Shown: positions 53,123-61,150 of the stretch, piece after piece
Numbering within the stretch: the first letter of the stretch is position 1
Layout of the letters: every line of letters starts with the position of its first letter
Origin: Isoptericola cucumis
Lineage (GTDB): Bacteria; Actinomycetota; Actinomycetes; Actinomycetales; Cellulomonadaceae
Length of the DNA stretch: 64,000 nucleotides
Direction: 5' to 3'
Assembly (NCBI RefSeq): GCF_014635665.1
Contig: NZ_BMDG01000009.1
Coordinates: 153,101-217,100 of the forward strand
Position numbers and translations under genes: made by a program
Notes under the pieces: generated by a model
Told to the model about the DNA's origin: nothing
Seen by the model: only the letters and a program-made list of their open reading frames with translations
Databases searched by the model: none

Positions 53123-54430
53123 CGACACCGCCGTGACCCGGGTGATCCACGACGCCGGCATCGAGCCCGCCGTCGTGCGCGCGCCGATCTTCGAGCGCAT
53201 CGCGTCGGCCTTGCCGGTGATCGACGCCTTCGTCCCGTTCGGCTTGGTCGCCGTCAGCGTGCGCACCTGGCCGCTCGTCCACCTCGCCGTCACCGCGATC
53301 GACTGGACGTTCGTCAGGCCGAAGAGCCGGCGCGCCTGCGCCTGCGTGATCGTGCGCGTCCAGGACGCGTAGGAGTTGCCCGGCGCCGCCTTGCTGTACG
53401 GGTCGCTGACCGAGCGCTCGTAGGGGATGCGGGAGACCCACACGTCCTCCGAGTCCGCGGTGCGCCCGCCGCTCGAGGAGTAGTAGTGCGCCTGGACCGG
53501 GCTGCCGGCGTAGGTGAGGGCCTGCGCGCGGGTGCGGCTGGCGACCGACGCGTTCACCGCCTTCTTCCACACCTTTCCCCAGCGCCCGTTCGTGCCCTCG
53601 TTCTCCTTCTTCCACCCGGTGAAGTTCTGGTCGCGCACGTCGTCGACGACGTGGCAGCGGCAGTCCGTCTTCGCCGACCGCATCGCCACCAGCGCGTACG
53701 AGCGGGCCGCCATCGCCTGCGCCCGCAGGGCCGCGCTGCCCTCGACCCCCCAGGAGGACGGCATCTCCGCGATGCCGTACAGGTACTCGGTGTTGAGCAG
53801 CACGTCGTTGACGACGTTCGGGATGCCCTGGCGGGCGCTGAGCGTCATGCGCCCGTGCTTGTACGTGCCGTGCGCGTCGCGCACCGTGGCGAGGGCCTGC
53901 GTCCCGTCGGACCGGTAGTAGCGCGTGCCGGACCAGTGGATGCGCAGCAGGTTGGCCCTGTAGGTCTTGCCGTCCACCTTCACCACGATCTTGCCGCTCG
54001 CCGTGGACAGGCTGAAGCGCGTGGTCCCCGAGCCGGTCAGGAGCGTCTTCCCGTCGCTGGTGCGCAGCCGCCAGCTCCCGTCGTGGACGGCGACCGCGCT
54101 CGTGTCCTTCGTGTCGCCGTAGCCCGAGCGCCCCAGGGGGTCGGGGCCGTAGACCTGGACCGCGACGATCTGCGGGGTCGTGACGTGCTGCGTCGTCGCC
54201 CCCTTGTAGTAGTGCCGCAGGACGTCGCCTCCGTTGACGCCCCCGCGGCGCGCCAGCTCGTACGCCCCGAACTGCGGCATCCCCACGCCGTGCCCGAAGC
54301 CGCTGCCGGAGATCCGGAAGCTGTCGGGGACCGCCGCCTGCGCCGTCGCCGGCAGCGCCACCAGCCCGGCTGCGGCGAGGAGCGTGCTCGTGATCCCGGC
54401 GACGAGCCGGCGTGCCCAGGTCCCGTGCAT
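53120..54430 (-). CDS. Secreted SpoIID/LytB-domain protein
   Basis: This 436-residue protein has a signal peptide (RR, a hydrophobic run, AxA-type end, about 1-33). The GSGFGHGVGMPQFGAYEL motif and a VLRHYYKGA segment come next, near the N-terminus as in other actinobacterial members. The SpoIID/LytB core follows (about 190-360: LNTEYLYGIAEMPSSWG, AALRAQAMAARSYAL, HYYSSSGGRTADSEDVW). SpoIID proteins are lytic glycosidases of peptidoglycan or modifiers of amidases. The C-terminus is basic and Thr/Lys-rich. The ATG at 54430 is preferred for the signal peptide. It is divergent from a secreted amidase, suggesting that the two act together on the wall. Confidence 0.88.
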   Translation of the reverse strand: MHGTWARRLVAGITSTLLAAAGLVALPATAQAAVPDSFRISGSGFGHGVGMPQFGAYELARRGGVNGGDVLRHYYKGATTQHVTTPQIVAVQVYGPDPLGRSGYGDTKDTSAVAVHDGSWRLRTSDGKTLLTGSGTTRFSLSTASGKIVVKVDGKTYRANLLRIHWSGTRYYRSDGTQALATVRDAHGTYKHGRMTLSARQGIPNVVNDVLLNTEYLYGIAEMPSSWGVEGSAALRAQAMAARSYALVAMRSAKTDCRCHVVDDVRDQNFTGWKKENEGTNGRWGKVWKKAVNASVASRTRAQALTYAGSPVQAHYYSSSGGRTADSEDVWVSRIPYERSVSDPYSKAAPGNSYASWTRTITQAQARRLFGLTNVQSIAVTARWTSGQVRTLTATKPNGTKASITGKADAMRSKIGARTTAGSMPASWITRVTAVS

Positions 54431-54574
54431 GGTCGAACCCCCTGTGACGTGTTCCTCGTCCACTGTGCGCCACCGGGAGGGGTGGAGCATCTCGGGGGCG
54501 CCCTTCCTCGCGGGACCGGATCCGTGGCCCGTACCGGTCGCCGGGACCGGCCGGGACGCCTACCGTCGGGAGAC

Positions 54575-56542
54575 ATGAGTCGATGGGGACGGATCTGCAC
54601 TGCCGGTGGGCTGGTGACGGCGCTCGCGATGGGTGGGGTGGTGCTCCCGACGGTCACCCTGCCCGTCCCGGAGGCGCAGGCCGTGCCGCCCGACGTCGAG
54701 ACGGTCGCCGTGAAGGGCGTCGACCGTGCGGCGCGGGGCCAGGCGGGGGCGCTCGCGGAAGCCGTCGGCGGCGAGAGCGAGCACGCCGAGGCCGGCGGGA
54801 CGCCCGAGCTGAAGGTCCTCGGCGAAGCGGCGGACGGCTCCGAGGCGGCCGAAGAGCCGGCCCCCGAGGAGGGCGAGCTCGCGGCGCTGAGCCCCCGCAG
54901 GGCGACGCAGGAGTTCCTGGTGGCCGGCGTGACCTGGGAGGCGTCGTTCGAGGACGCGGCGGCCGGGCCCGAGGTCACGGAGGTCGCCGTCCGGCTGCAC
55001 GAGGACGGCGACTGGGGCGACTGGCGGGCGCTGGGGCTCGACGGGGTCGTCACCGAGGAGGGGCGCACGGGGACCGAGCCCATCACGTCGGCGGGCGCGG
55101 ACGGCGTCCAGGTGCGGGTGCGCACCGCGGACGGCGAGACGCCGCCGGGCCTGAAGGTCGACGTCGTCGACCCGGGGACCTCCGCGGCGGACGCCACCGT
55201 CGGGACGGACCCGGCCCCGGCCTCGTCGGCGAGCGCCGCGACCGGGCGGGAGATCCGGCCGAACATCGTCACCCGCTCGCAGTGGGGCGCGGACGAGTCC
55301 CTGCTCGGCTCGTGGCCGACCGTGTCGGGGCGGCTCGACGCGATCTTCGTGCACCACACCGCGGGCACGAACTCGTACTCGAAGTCCCAGTCGCCGGCGA
55401 TCGTGCGCGGCATCTACGCGTACCACACGAAGTCTCGCGGGTGGCCGGACATCGGGTACCAGTTCCTCGTGGACCGGTTCGGCCGCGTCTTCCAGGGGCG
55501 TCACGGTGCCGTGGACGACAACCCGATCGGCGCGCACGCCGGCGGGTACAACACCGGCACCATCGGCGTGTCGGTCATGGGCGACTACGAGACGGCCCGC
55601 CCGTCCTCGGCCGTGATGAGCGCCCTCACGCGCGTGGTCGCGTGGAAGGCGTACCGGTACGGCGTCGGCGCCAAGTCCCACGTGACGCTGCCCACCGGCG
55701 CCAGCACCGGCTCCGACACGCGCGCGAGACCGGGGCAACGGGTGCGGGTCCCCGCGATCACCATGCACCGGACCACGAACCACACCGCCTGTCCCGGGCG
55801 GCACCTCGCGTCCCGCATGAAGGGGCTGCGCACGTCCGTCGAGGACAGGGTCAAGAGGGCGAAGAGCTACTACGGGGCGGTCCGCCCCGCGGTCGGAAAG
55901 CCGAACGGGCGGTTCCCGGCGAGCCAGACGCCGGCCCAGTGGGTCTCGACGCCGACCTACAGCTGGAGCAAGGTCCCCGGCGCGCGGAAGTACCAGGTGC
56001 TGCAGAAGTACGCGGGCTGGAAGGACGACATGCCCGACATGCGCTACTGGCGGGTGCTCGGCACGACGACGAACACCTCGATCAAGATCAAGACCAGCAC
56101 CGGGACGACACGTCACGTGGCGGTGCGCGCCATCAGCAAGAACGGCGACCGGGGCAGGATCGAGACGATCACGCGCTCCACCCGCCCGGTGCATCCCAGC
56201 AACTGGGTGCGGTCGAGCACCTGGAAGAAGGTGAAGGGGTCCGGGTACGAGACGGGCCAGGCGTTCCGCAGCGCGGCCTACAACGCGCAGATCAAGATCC
56301 GCGGCGCCCGGCAGGTGAAGTCCGTACGGATCATGGCCGCCACCGGCCCGGGGTACGGCCGGGTCCAGGTGAAGGTGGGCGACAAGGCGTACGGGACGAT
56401 CAACCTCGCGTCGTCGAAGTTCCACCCCCGCAAGGGGTTCCCCGTCAAGCTCCCCGGGTGGAAGAACGGGACCGTGACCCTGCGCAACATCGACCACGGC
56501 AAGGAGGTCCGCATCAGCTCGATCGCGCTCGCCCGCAACTGA
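54575..56542 (+). CDS. Secreted N-acetylmuramoyl-L-alanine amidase, PGRP type
   Basis: This 655-residue exported enzyme has a signal peptide (about 1-37), an acidic low-complexity region, a beta domain (about 110-205), and a PGRP/amidase_2 domain (about 235-420). In the latter, zinc ligands lie in FVHHTAGTNSY and HRTTNHTACPGRHL, with GAHAGGYNTGTIGVSVMG between. It cleaves the stem peptide from MurNAc. The C-terminal 220 residues are Lys/Arg-rich beta repeats (WSKVPGARKYQVLQKY, VKSVRIMAATGPGYGRVQVK) that may bind anionic wall polymers. GGGAG lies 4 nt before the ATG and TACCGT 8 nt before. It sits between two glycan modules, opposite the SpoIID gene. Confidence 0.92.
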   Translation: MSRWGRICTAGGLVTALAMGGVVLPTVTLPVPEAQAVPPDVETVAVKGVDRAARGQAGALAEAVGGESEHAEAGGTPELKVLGEAADGSEAAEEPAPEEGELAALSPRRATQEFLVAGVTWEASFEDAAAGPEVTEVAVRLHEDGDWGDWRALGLDGVVTEEGRTGTEPITSAGADGVQVRVRTADGETPPGLKVDVVDPGTSAADATVGTDPAPASSASAATGREIRPNIVTRSQWGADESLLGSWPTVSGRLDAIFVHHTAGTNSYSKSQSPAIVRGIYAYHTKSRGWPDIGYQFLVDRFGRVFQGRHGAVDDNPIGAHAGGYNTGTIGVSVMGDYETARPSSAVMSALTRVVAWKAYRYGVGAKSHVTLPTGASTGSDTRARPGQRVRVPAITMHRTTNHTACPGRHLASRMKGLRTSVEDRVKRAKSYYGAVRPAVGKPNGRFPASQTPAQWVSTPTYSWSKVPGARKYQVLQKYAGWKDDMPDMRYWRVLGTTTNTSIKIKTSTGTTRHVAVRAISKNGDRGRIETITRSTRPVHPSNWVRSSTWKKVKGSGYETGQAFRSAAYNAQIKIRGARQVKSVRIMAATGPGYGRVQVKVGDKAYGTINLASSKFHPRKGFPVKLPGWKNGTVTLRNIDHGKEVRISSIALARN

Positions 56543-56580
56543 GCGTGCGGGGCGGCGCCGGGCGGCCTCGTGGCGTCCCC

Positions 56581-56586
56581 TACGAT
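56581..56586 (+). promoter_or_regulatory. -10-like hexamer for the SDR/TarI-like operon
   Basis: TACGAT lies 44 nt before the GTG at 56631, giving a leader of about 38 nt that contains the AAGGAG ribosome site. No clear -35 is visible. Confidence 0.4.
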
Positions 56587-56630
56587 GGTCCGGACTCGCA
56601 CGCCGGCGAGCGACGCACGGAAGGAGCGGC

Positions 56631-57425
56631 GTGAGGACTGCGCTGATCGGGCACACGGGCTTCGTCGGATCGAACATGGCCGCCGCGGCCGCGTTCGACG
56701 ACCTGTACAACACGTCGAACATCGAGCAGATCAAGGGCCAGGAGTACGACCTGGTGGTGAGTGCGGCGGCGCGCGCCGACTCGCACCGCATCAACTCCGA
56801 CGGCGCCGCCGACCGGGCGGAGATCGACGAGTACGTCGACCTGCTGTCGACCGTGCGAGCCCAGAAGCTGGTGCTCGCGTCGACGGTCTGCGTGTACCCG
56901 GGCCAGACGTCGCCGGACGAGTCGACGCCGCTCTCCGAGGACGGCCTGACGCCCTACGGCGCCAACCGGCTGCACATGGAGCGCCGCCTCGGCGACGCCT
57001 TCGACCTGCTGGCCGTCCGCCTGCCGCAGCTCTACGGCCGCGGCATCAAGAAGGGCATCGTCTACGACCTGATGAACGACTACCGGGTCGAGCACATCCG
57101 GCCCGAGGGCGAGTTCCAGTACTACGACCTCCGCCGGCTGTGGGCCGACGTGCAGGTGGCGCTCGAGCACGGCCTGGACTCGTTGAACATCGCGACGCCG
57201 GCGCTCACGAGCGCGACCATCGCCAAGGAGGTCTTCGGCCGCGACATCAGCGGCCAGGTGATCGACGCCCCCGAGAACCCGATGTCGCGGATGTACACCC
57301 GCGACATGCGCACCCGGCACTCCGACCTGTTCGGTGGCCCGGACGGGTACCTGATGACCGCCGAGGCGGAGCTCGACGCCGTGCGCGCCTTCCTGCACGA
57401 CAGCCGCTCCGGCCGGCTCGACTGA
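56631..57425 (+). CDS. NAD-dependent epimerase/dehydratase (SDR), YxxxR variant
   Basis: This 264-residue extended SDR has the dinucleotide motif GHTGFVGSN (7-15), VVSAAARADSHRIN, an LASTVCVYPG strand with the catalytic Ser/Thr, and TPYGANRLHME, where YxxxK would be expected but the fifth residue is Arg. It is shorter than usual nucleotide-sugar epimerases (about 310-340), and the C-terminal substrate lobe is reduced. The GTG at 56631 has AAGGAG 5 nt upstream. It lies 107 bp before a TarI/IspD-like cytidylyltransferase, so it may make the alcohol phosphate or sugar used by that enzyme, as the fused SDR does in Haemophilus Bcs1. Activity is uncertain. Confidence 0.78.
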   Translation: MRTALIGHTGFVGSNMAAAAAFDDLYNTSNIEQIKGQEYDLVVSAAARADSHRINSDGAADRAEIDEYVDLLSTVRAQKLVLASTVCVYPGQTSPDESTPLSEDGLTPYGANRLHMERRLGDAFDLLAVRLPQLYGRGIKKGIVYDLMNDYRVEHIRPEGEFQYYDLRRLWADVQVALEHGLDSLNIATPALTSATIAKEVFGRDISGQVIDAPENPMSRMYTRDMRTRHSDLFGGPDGYLMTAEAELDAVRAFLHDSRSGRLD

Positions 57426-57480
57426 CCGACAGCACCCCGGGACCAGCGCCCGGAACCCGCACCACGGAATCACCAGCCAG

Positions 57481-57492
57481 GACGACGTCGTC
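57481..57492. promoter_or_regulatory. 12-bp palindrome upstream of the TarI-like gene
   Basis: GACGACGTCGTC is a perfect palindrome in the 107-bp gap, flanked by two GAATCACCA direct repeats (57467-57475 and 57521-57529). It could be an operator, but such GACGTC palindromes are common by chance in this base composition. Confidence 0.25.
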
Positions 57493-57532
57493 CGTGCCGT
57501 CGGCCCCGCTCACAAGGAGAGAATCACCACCG

Positions 57533-58225
57533 ATGTACAAGTCCCACAAGGTCTCGGCCATCGTCACCTGCGCCGGTCGCGGCGTCCGGTTCGGCGGCAA
57601 CAAGCTGTTGGTCAAGATCAACGGCGTCACGATCCTCGAGAAGACGGTGCGCGAGTTCGTGCACCCGGCGATCGACGAGATCATCGTGACGATCAGCCCG
57701 GAGAACCGCGAGGTCTACCACGACATCCTGATCGAGAAGGCGGGCCTGCCGGTCACGCTCGTGGACGGCGGCGAGGAGCGCTTCATCTCCGCGCGGCTGG
57801 GGCTGCAGGCCACGTCCGGCGGCATCGTCATGGTGCACGACGGCGTCCGGCCGTTCGTCAACTCCGAGCTCATCGAGCGGGTGCTCGAGGCCGGCGTGGA
57901 GAACGGCGCCGCCATGCTCGGGATGCCGACCGTGGTGCAGCTCAAGACCGTCGACGACGACGAGTTCATCACGGGCTCGCTCGACCGCTCGCACAGCTGG
58001 CTCGGGCAGACGCCGCAGGTGTTCCAGCGGGAGCTCCTCGCGAAGGCCTACGACGAGGCGATCGCGTCCAGCTACCACCGCGTCTCCGACGACGCCGACC
58101 TGGTCGCCGAGTTCACCGGGCACCGGGTCAAGATCGTCAAGGGCGAGGACTACAACATCAAGATCACCACGCGCACCGACCTGGTCATCGCCGACCAGAT
58201 CATGGCGCAGGCCGACTGGGAGTGA
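57533..58225 (+). CDS. IspD/TarI-family cytidylyltransferase
   Basis: This family transfers CMP from CTP to a polyol or methylerythritol phosphate. The 230-residue protein has the nucleotide loop CAGRGVRFGGNKLLVKING, the VHDGVRPFV block, the WLGQTPQVF strand and VKGEDYNIKITTRTDL at the C-terminus. The loop reads NKL rather than the PKQ usual in IspD, and the genomic setting is a glycan cluster. I therefore favour a TarI-like role (CDP-ribitol or a similar alditol for a teichoic-type polymer) over isoprenoid IspD. AAGGAGAG lies 11 nt before the ATG. It is followed by a strong hairpin and two convergent TarS-like genes. Confidence 0.82.
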   Translation: MYKSHKVSAIVTCAGRGVRFGGNKLLVKINGVTILEKTVREFVHPAIDEIIVTISPENREVYHDILIEKAGLPVTLVDGGEERFISARLGLQATSGGIVMVHDGVRPFVNSELIERVLEAGVENGAAMLGMPTVVQLKTVDDDEFITGSLDRSHSWLGQTPQVFQRELLAKAYDEAIASSYHRVSDDADLVAEFTGHRVKIVKGEDYNIKITTRTDLVIADQIMAQADWE

Positions 58226-58243
58226 ACCGGGCTCCCACCCGCT

Positions 58244-58295
58244 GACGACGACGGACGCCGCGAGCCCCGAGGGGCCCGCGGCGTCCGTCGTCGTC
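58244..58295. terminator. Strong bidirectional hairpin, 19-bp perfect stem
   Basis: A 19-bp arm at 58244-58262 (GACGACGACGGACGCCGCG) is perfectly complementary to 58277-58295, and the loop contains a further GCCCC/GGGGC pairing. It lies between convergent genes, the TarI-like gene and the TarS-like GT2, so it should terminate both. It is the longest perfect inverted repeat I found in the window. Confidence 0.8.
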
Positions 58296-58318
58296 TCAGG
58301 GCACGGCGACCCGCGAGG

Positions 58319-60190
58319 TCACCGCGGTCGGGGCTCGGTGAACGTCAGCCGCCCGCCGCGATCGACCCGGACCACGGTGTCGAGCTCGACGTCGCGGCCG
58401 CCGAAGTTGCCGATGATCCGGTACTCGCCGGGCGGGGCGTCGAGGTCGCCCTCGATCCGGGCGCCGTCACCGTCGGCGACCAGCGTCGCCGGCTGCGGGT
58501 CCACGGGCTGCAGCACCACGCCCCCCTCGATCCGGGTGCGGCCGTGCACGGAGACGGAGGGCAGCGGCAGCCGGTACCCGTCGGCCCCGAACCGGCGGTG
58601 CTCCGTGGTCGCCGCGCTCGGCCTGACCTTCGCCGAACCCAGCACCGTCCGCTTGGTCTGGCCCAGGTCGATCGTCAGCCCCTTGGAGTCGTTCTTGTAG
58701 GCGACCCGGGACTCGCCGTCGACGAGGGCGACCCGGGGCGGGGCCGCCGTGCGCAGCGGCCGGTGGTTGAGCACGCCGAAGAGCTCGGCCCGGGCGGACA
58801 GGTCCCAGACCCCCGCCGCCAGCGGGCGCCCGAGGGCCGCCGTCGCGGGGTCGATCCGTGCCTTGCCGCGCAGCCGCACCACGAGCTCGCCGTCCTCGCC
58901 GGTCACCTCGACCCGTTGTTCGGTCGGGACCTCCCAGGTGACGGCGTCGTCGCGCGACCGGACGGCGAGCGTCGTCGTGGCGGCGGCGAGGTCGTCGGTG
59001 ACGTCGAGAAGCTCCGCGGGGACCCGGCCCGCGAGGTGCTCCGGCAGGACGCGGAGGACGCGGTCGCCCTCCTGGCGCAGCGCGAGCCCGCCCGCGTCCG
59101 TGGTCCAGGTGGTGGTGAAGCTGACGACCAGCTGTCCGTCGGTGTCCCAGCGGACGTCGGTGACCTCGGCGGTGCCCACGAGCCCGCCGTCGACGGCGAG
59201 CAGGTCGAGCAGCAGGTCCCACTCGCCGGCGCGCGCCAGCGCCGCGCGGGCCGCGAGATGCCGCGGCAGCTGCTCGTCCATCGACGGGTCGACCCGCTCG
59301 AGCATCGTCGTCGCCAGGGCGAGGATCGGGGCCCGCTCCGCGTCCGGCATGCTCAGCAGGGGCGCGTTGAGGCCACCCAGGAGGCGGGCCCGGTGCTGGT
59401 GCAGCTGCAGGGTCTGGTGGTCGCGGCTGCCCTGCTCCAGACGGTCGTCGATCGCGGCGAAGATCTCACCGAGCCAGTACCACCACTCGGGACGGTCTGC
59501 GGAGTACGTCGTGGACGCCGTCGAGCCGTGGCGCACCCAGTGGTAGAACGGGACGTCCGCGAGGATCGCCGTGCGCGCGCCCGCCGCCGCCAGGTCGATC
59601 GAGAAGAAGATGTCCTCCCACATGACCCGCTGCCCCTCGGGGAAGCGGACGTCGTGCTCGAGGAGGAAGCTGCGGCGGAACAGCTTGTGCGGGTTGGTGG
59701 GTCGCAGCGGATGGACCGCGTCGTCACGCTCTGAGGCGTCGTCGAAGTTCCGCGTGAAGACCTCGAGGGCCCACTTGGGCTGGTCGGTCCTCGACTCCTT
59801 GGCCGTGACGACGTCGGCACCCGTGCGGTCCGCCATCGCGACGGCCGCCTCGAGGCCGCCAGGGTAGAGCTCGTCGTCGTGGTCCATGAAGACGACGTAG
59901 TCGCCGGCCGCCGCCTCGAGCCCGGCGTTGCGGGGGCGGCTCGGCCAGCCGGAGTGCTCCAGGAGGATGGCCCTGGTGAGCGGCCTGGACCGCGCGAGCT
60001 CGGTGACCCGCTCCGGCGTCCCGTCGGGTGACCCGTCGTCGACGAGCAGGACCTCGATCCGCTCGGCGGGCAGCGTCTGGGCGTCCACCGACGCGAGCGC
60101 CTCGTCGAGGCGCGGGCCCGAGCAGTACGTGGGGATCACGACGCTGACGCGGACGCCTCCCGGCCGGTCGGAATCGTGCGGGACGCTCAT
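58319..60190 (-). CDS. TarS-like GT2 glycosyltransferase with C-terminal beta domains
   Basis: This 623-residue protein has an N-terminal GT2 domain (about 10-240): VSVVIPTYCSGPRL, VLLVDDGSPDGT, SGWPSRPRNAGL, MDHDDE metal site (103-106) and the catalytic MWED. A helical linker follows, then beta-rich C-terminal domains with VAYKNDSKGLTID near 520. The layout and the PRNAGL/MDHDDE block match TarS, which glycosylates ribitol-phosphate teichoic acid, and it lies next to a TarI-like gene. The acceptor remains a proposal. The ATG at 60190 is chosen because GGAG lies 8 nt upstream; an upstream TTG is less likely. It has no membrane helix. Confidence 0.85.
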   Translation of the reverse strand: MSVPHDSDRPGGVRVSVVIPTYCSGPRLDEALASVDAQTLPAERIEVLLVDDGSPDGTPERVTELARSRPLTRAILLEHSGWPSRPRNAGLEAAAGDYVVFMDHDDELYPGGLEAAVAMADRTGADVVTAKESRTDQPKWALEVFTRNFDDASERDDAVHPLRPTNPHKLFRRSFLLEHDVRFPEGQRVMWEDIFFSIDLAAAGARTAILADVPFYHWVRHGSTASTTYSADRPEWWYWLGEIFAAIDDRLEQGSRDHQTLQLHQHRARLLGGLNAPLLSMPDAERAPILALATTMLERVDPSMDEQLPRHLAARAALARAGEWDLLLDLLAVDGGLVGTAEVTDVRWDTDGQLVVSFTTTWTTDAGGLALRQEGDRVLRVLPEHLAGRVPAELLDVTDDLAAATTTLAVRSRDDAVTWEVPTEQRVEVTGEDGELVVRLRGKARIDPATAALGRPLAAGVWDLSARAELFGVLNHRPLRTAAPPRVALVDGESRVAYKNDSKGLTIDLGQTKRTVLGSAKVRPSAATTEHRRFGADGYRLPLPSVSVHGRTRIEGGVVLQPVDPQPATLVADGDGARIEGDLDAPPGEYRIIGNFGGRDVELDTVVRVDRGGRLTFTEPRPR

Positions 60191-60255
60191 CGATGTCTCC
60201 AACTTCGTGCCCGCGGACGGGCTCGTCGAGGTGGGCGGTCGTCTGGACAGGCACG

Positions 60256-60285
60256 ACTATGCCACGGGCGCTGCGTGGCCTTCAC
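60256..60285 (-). promoter_or_regulatory. Weak promoter candidate for the TarS-like gene
   Basis: On the minus strand TGAAGG (60279-60284) and CATAGT (60256-60261) are 17 bp apart, about 66 nt upstream of the ATG at 60190. This 147-bp gap is otherwise featureless, with no terminator. Confidence 0.35.
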
Positions 60286-60337
60286 CGCCCTCGGCCGCCG
60301 GGTGCTGCGCACGGAGCCGGTGGCGAGCCCGGCGTGG

Positions 60338-61150
60338 TCACACCGGCAGGCTCGCGACGAGACCCTCCTGGAGCGCGTCGATCCCGTCGGCCGGCGAGTG
60401 CTCCTCCTCGACCCGCCGCCGGATCTCGGCCGTGGGCAGGCCAGCCACGTCGGGCGCGTACCAGGGCCGGTGCGGCCGCGACCCGGGGAACGCGGAGTAG
60501 TAGTCGCGGTACTTGAACAGTCCGTGGACGGGGCCCTGCACCGGCCCGCCCACCGACTCGTTGAGCCGCAGGTGGATGCTGGGGACCCCGACCGAGTCGG
60601 ACACGATCAGCCCGTGCAGCGACGAGGAGAGGACGACGTCGCAGGAGGCGATCTCCCGGGTCACCTCCTCGGGGGTCCACCCGATGTCGATGATCCGGAC
60701 GTCCGACCGGGTGCTGAGCTCGCGCACCAGGGGGTGCTGCGCGTCGCGGAAGTGGGGCACGATGCCGACCGCGTACTTCTTGCGCACGGGACCGTCGAGG
60801 AAGAGGTGCGCGAGGATGCCCGGGTCGCCCAGGGCGAGCGTCGACCGGAGCTCGGCCGGGAAGTGCCCGGCCGTGAGCCTGCCGCGCACCGCTCGGGGCC
60901 GGACCTCAGCAGGGATCGGGTCCTCGTACGGCCAGAGGAAGCCGGTGCCCCAGAACTCCGGGTAGCGGGCGGGCTTCTCCCGGATGTGCGTGAGGATCGA
61001 CCCGGCGGCGACGAGGTCGGCGTCGGGCAGGGGGCTCCAGCGCACCCTCCGGCCGGTGAGCCGCTCGAGGAGCGGCGCGCTGAGCTCGTCGCCGAAGTTC
61101 GTCTCGACCGGGTGGAGCCAGCGCCACCAGAAGACACGCAGGTCGCTCAT
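60338..61150 (-). CDS. ExoV-like polysaccharide pyruvyl transferase
   Basis: This 270-residue protein resembles the short ExoV-type pyruvyl transferases that add a pyruvate ketal from PEP to a sugar. It has RWLHPVETNFGDELSAPLL at the N-terminus, LVAAGSILTHI, WGTGFLWP, VGIVPHFRD, and the late SSSLHGLIVSDSVGVPS. It differs from proteins A, B and C (the three at 36-50 kb) in length and in lacking their RGHxxMxPFG block. It is coupled to the upstream GT2 (ATGA, 61147-61150), so pyruvylation of the polymer made by that enzyme is likely. Confidence 0.85.
   Translation of the reverse strand: MSDLRVFWWRWLHPVETNFGDELSAPLLERLTGRRVRWSPLPDADLVAAGSILTHIREKPARYPEFWGTGFLWPYEDPIPAEVRPRAVRGRLTAGHFPAELRSTLALGDPGILAHLFLDGPVRKKYAVGIVPHFRDAQHPLVRELSTRSDVRIIDIGWTPEEVTREIASCDVVLSSSLHGLIVSDSVGVPSIHLRLNESVGGPVQGPVHGLFKYRDYYSAFPGSRPHRPWYAPDVAGLPTAEIRRRVEEEHSPADGIDALQEGLVASLPV

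Noticed and set aside
57533..58225. Housekeeping IspD of the non-mevalonate pathway
   Set aside because: The family match is real, but the altered nucleotide loop (NKL in place of PKQ) and the glycan-cluster setting favour a TarI-like role. No ispF or other isoprenoid gene is adjacent.
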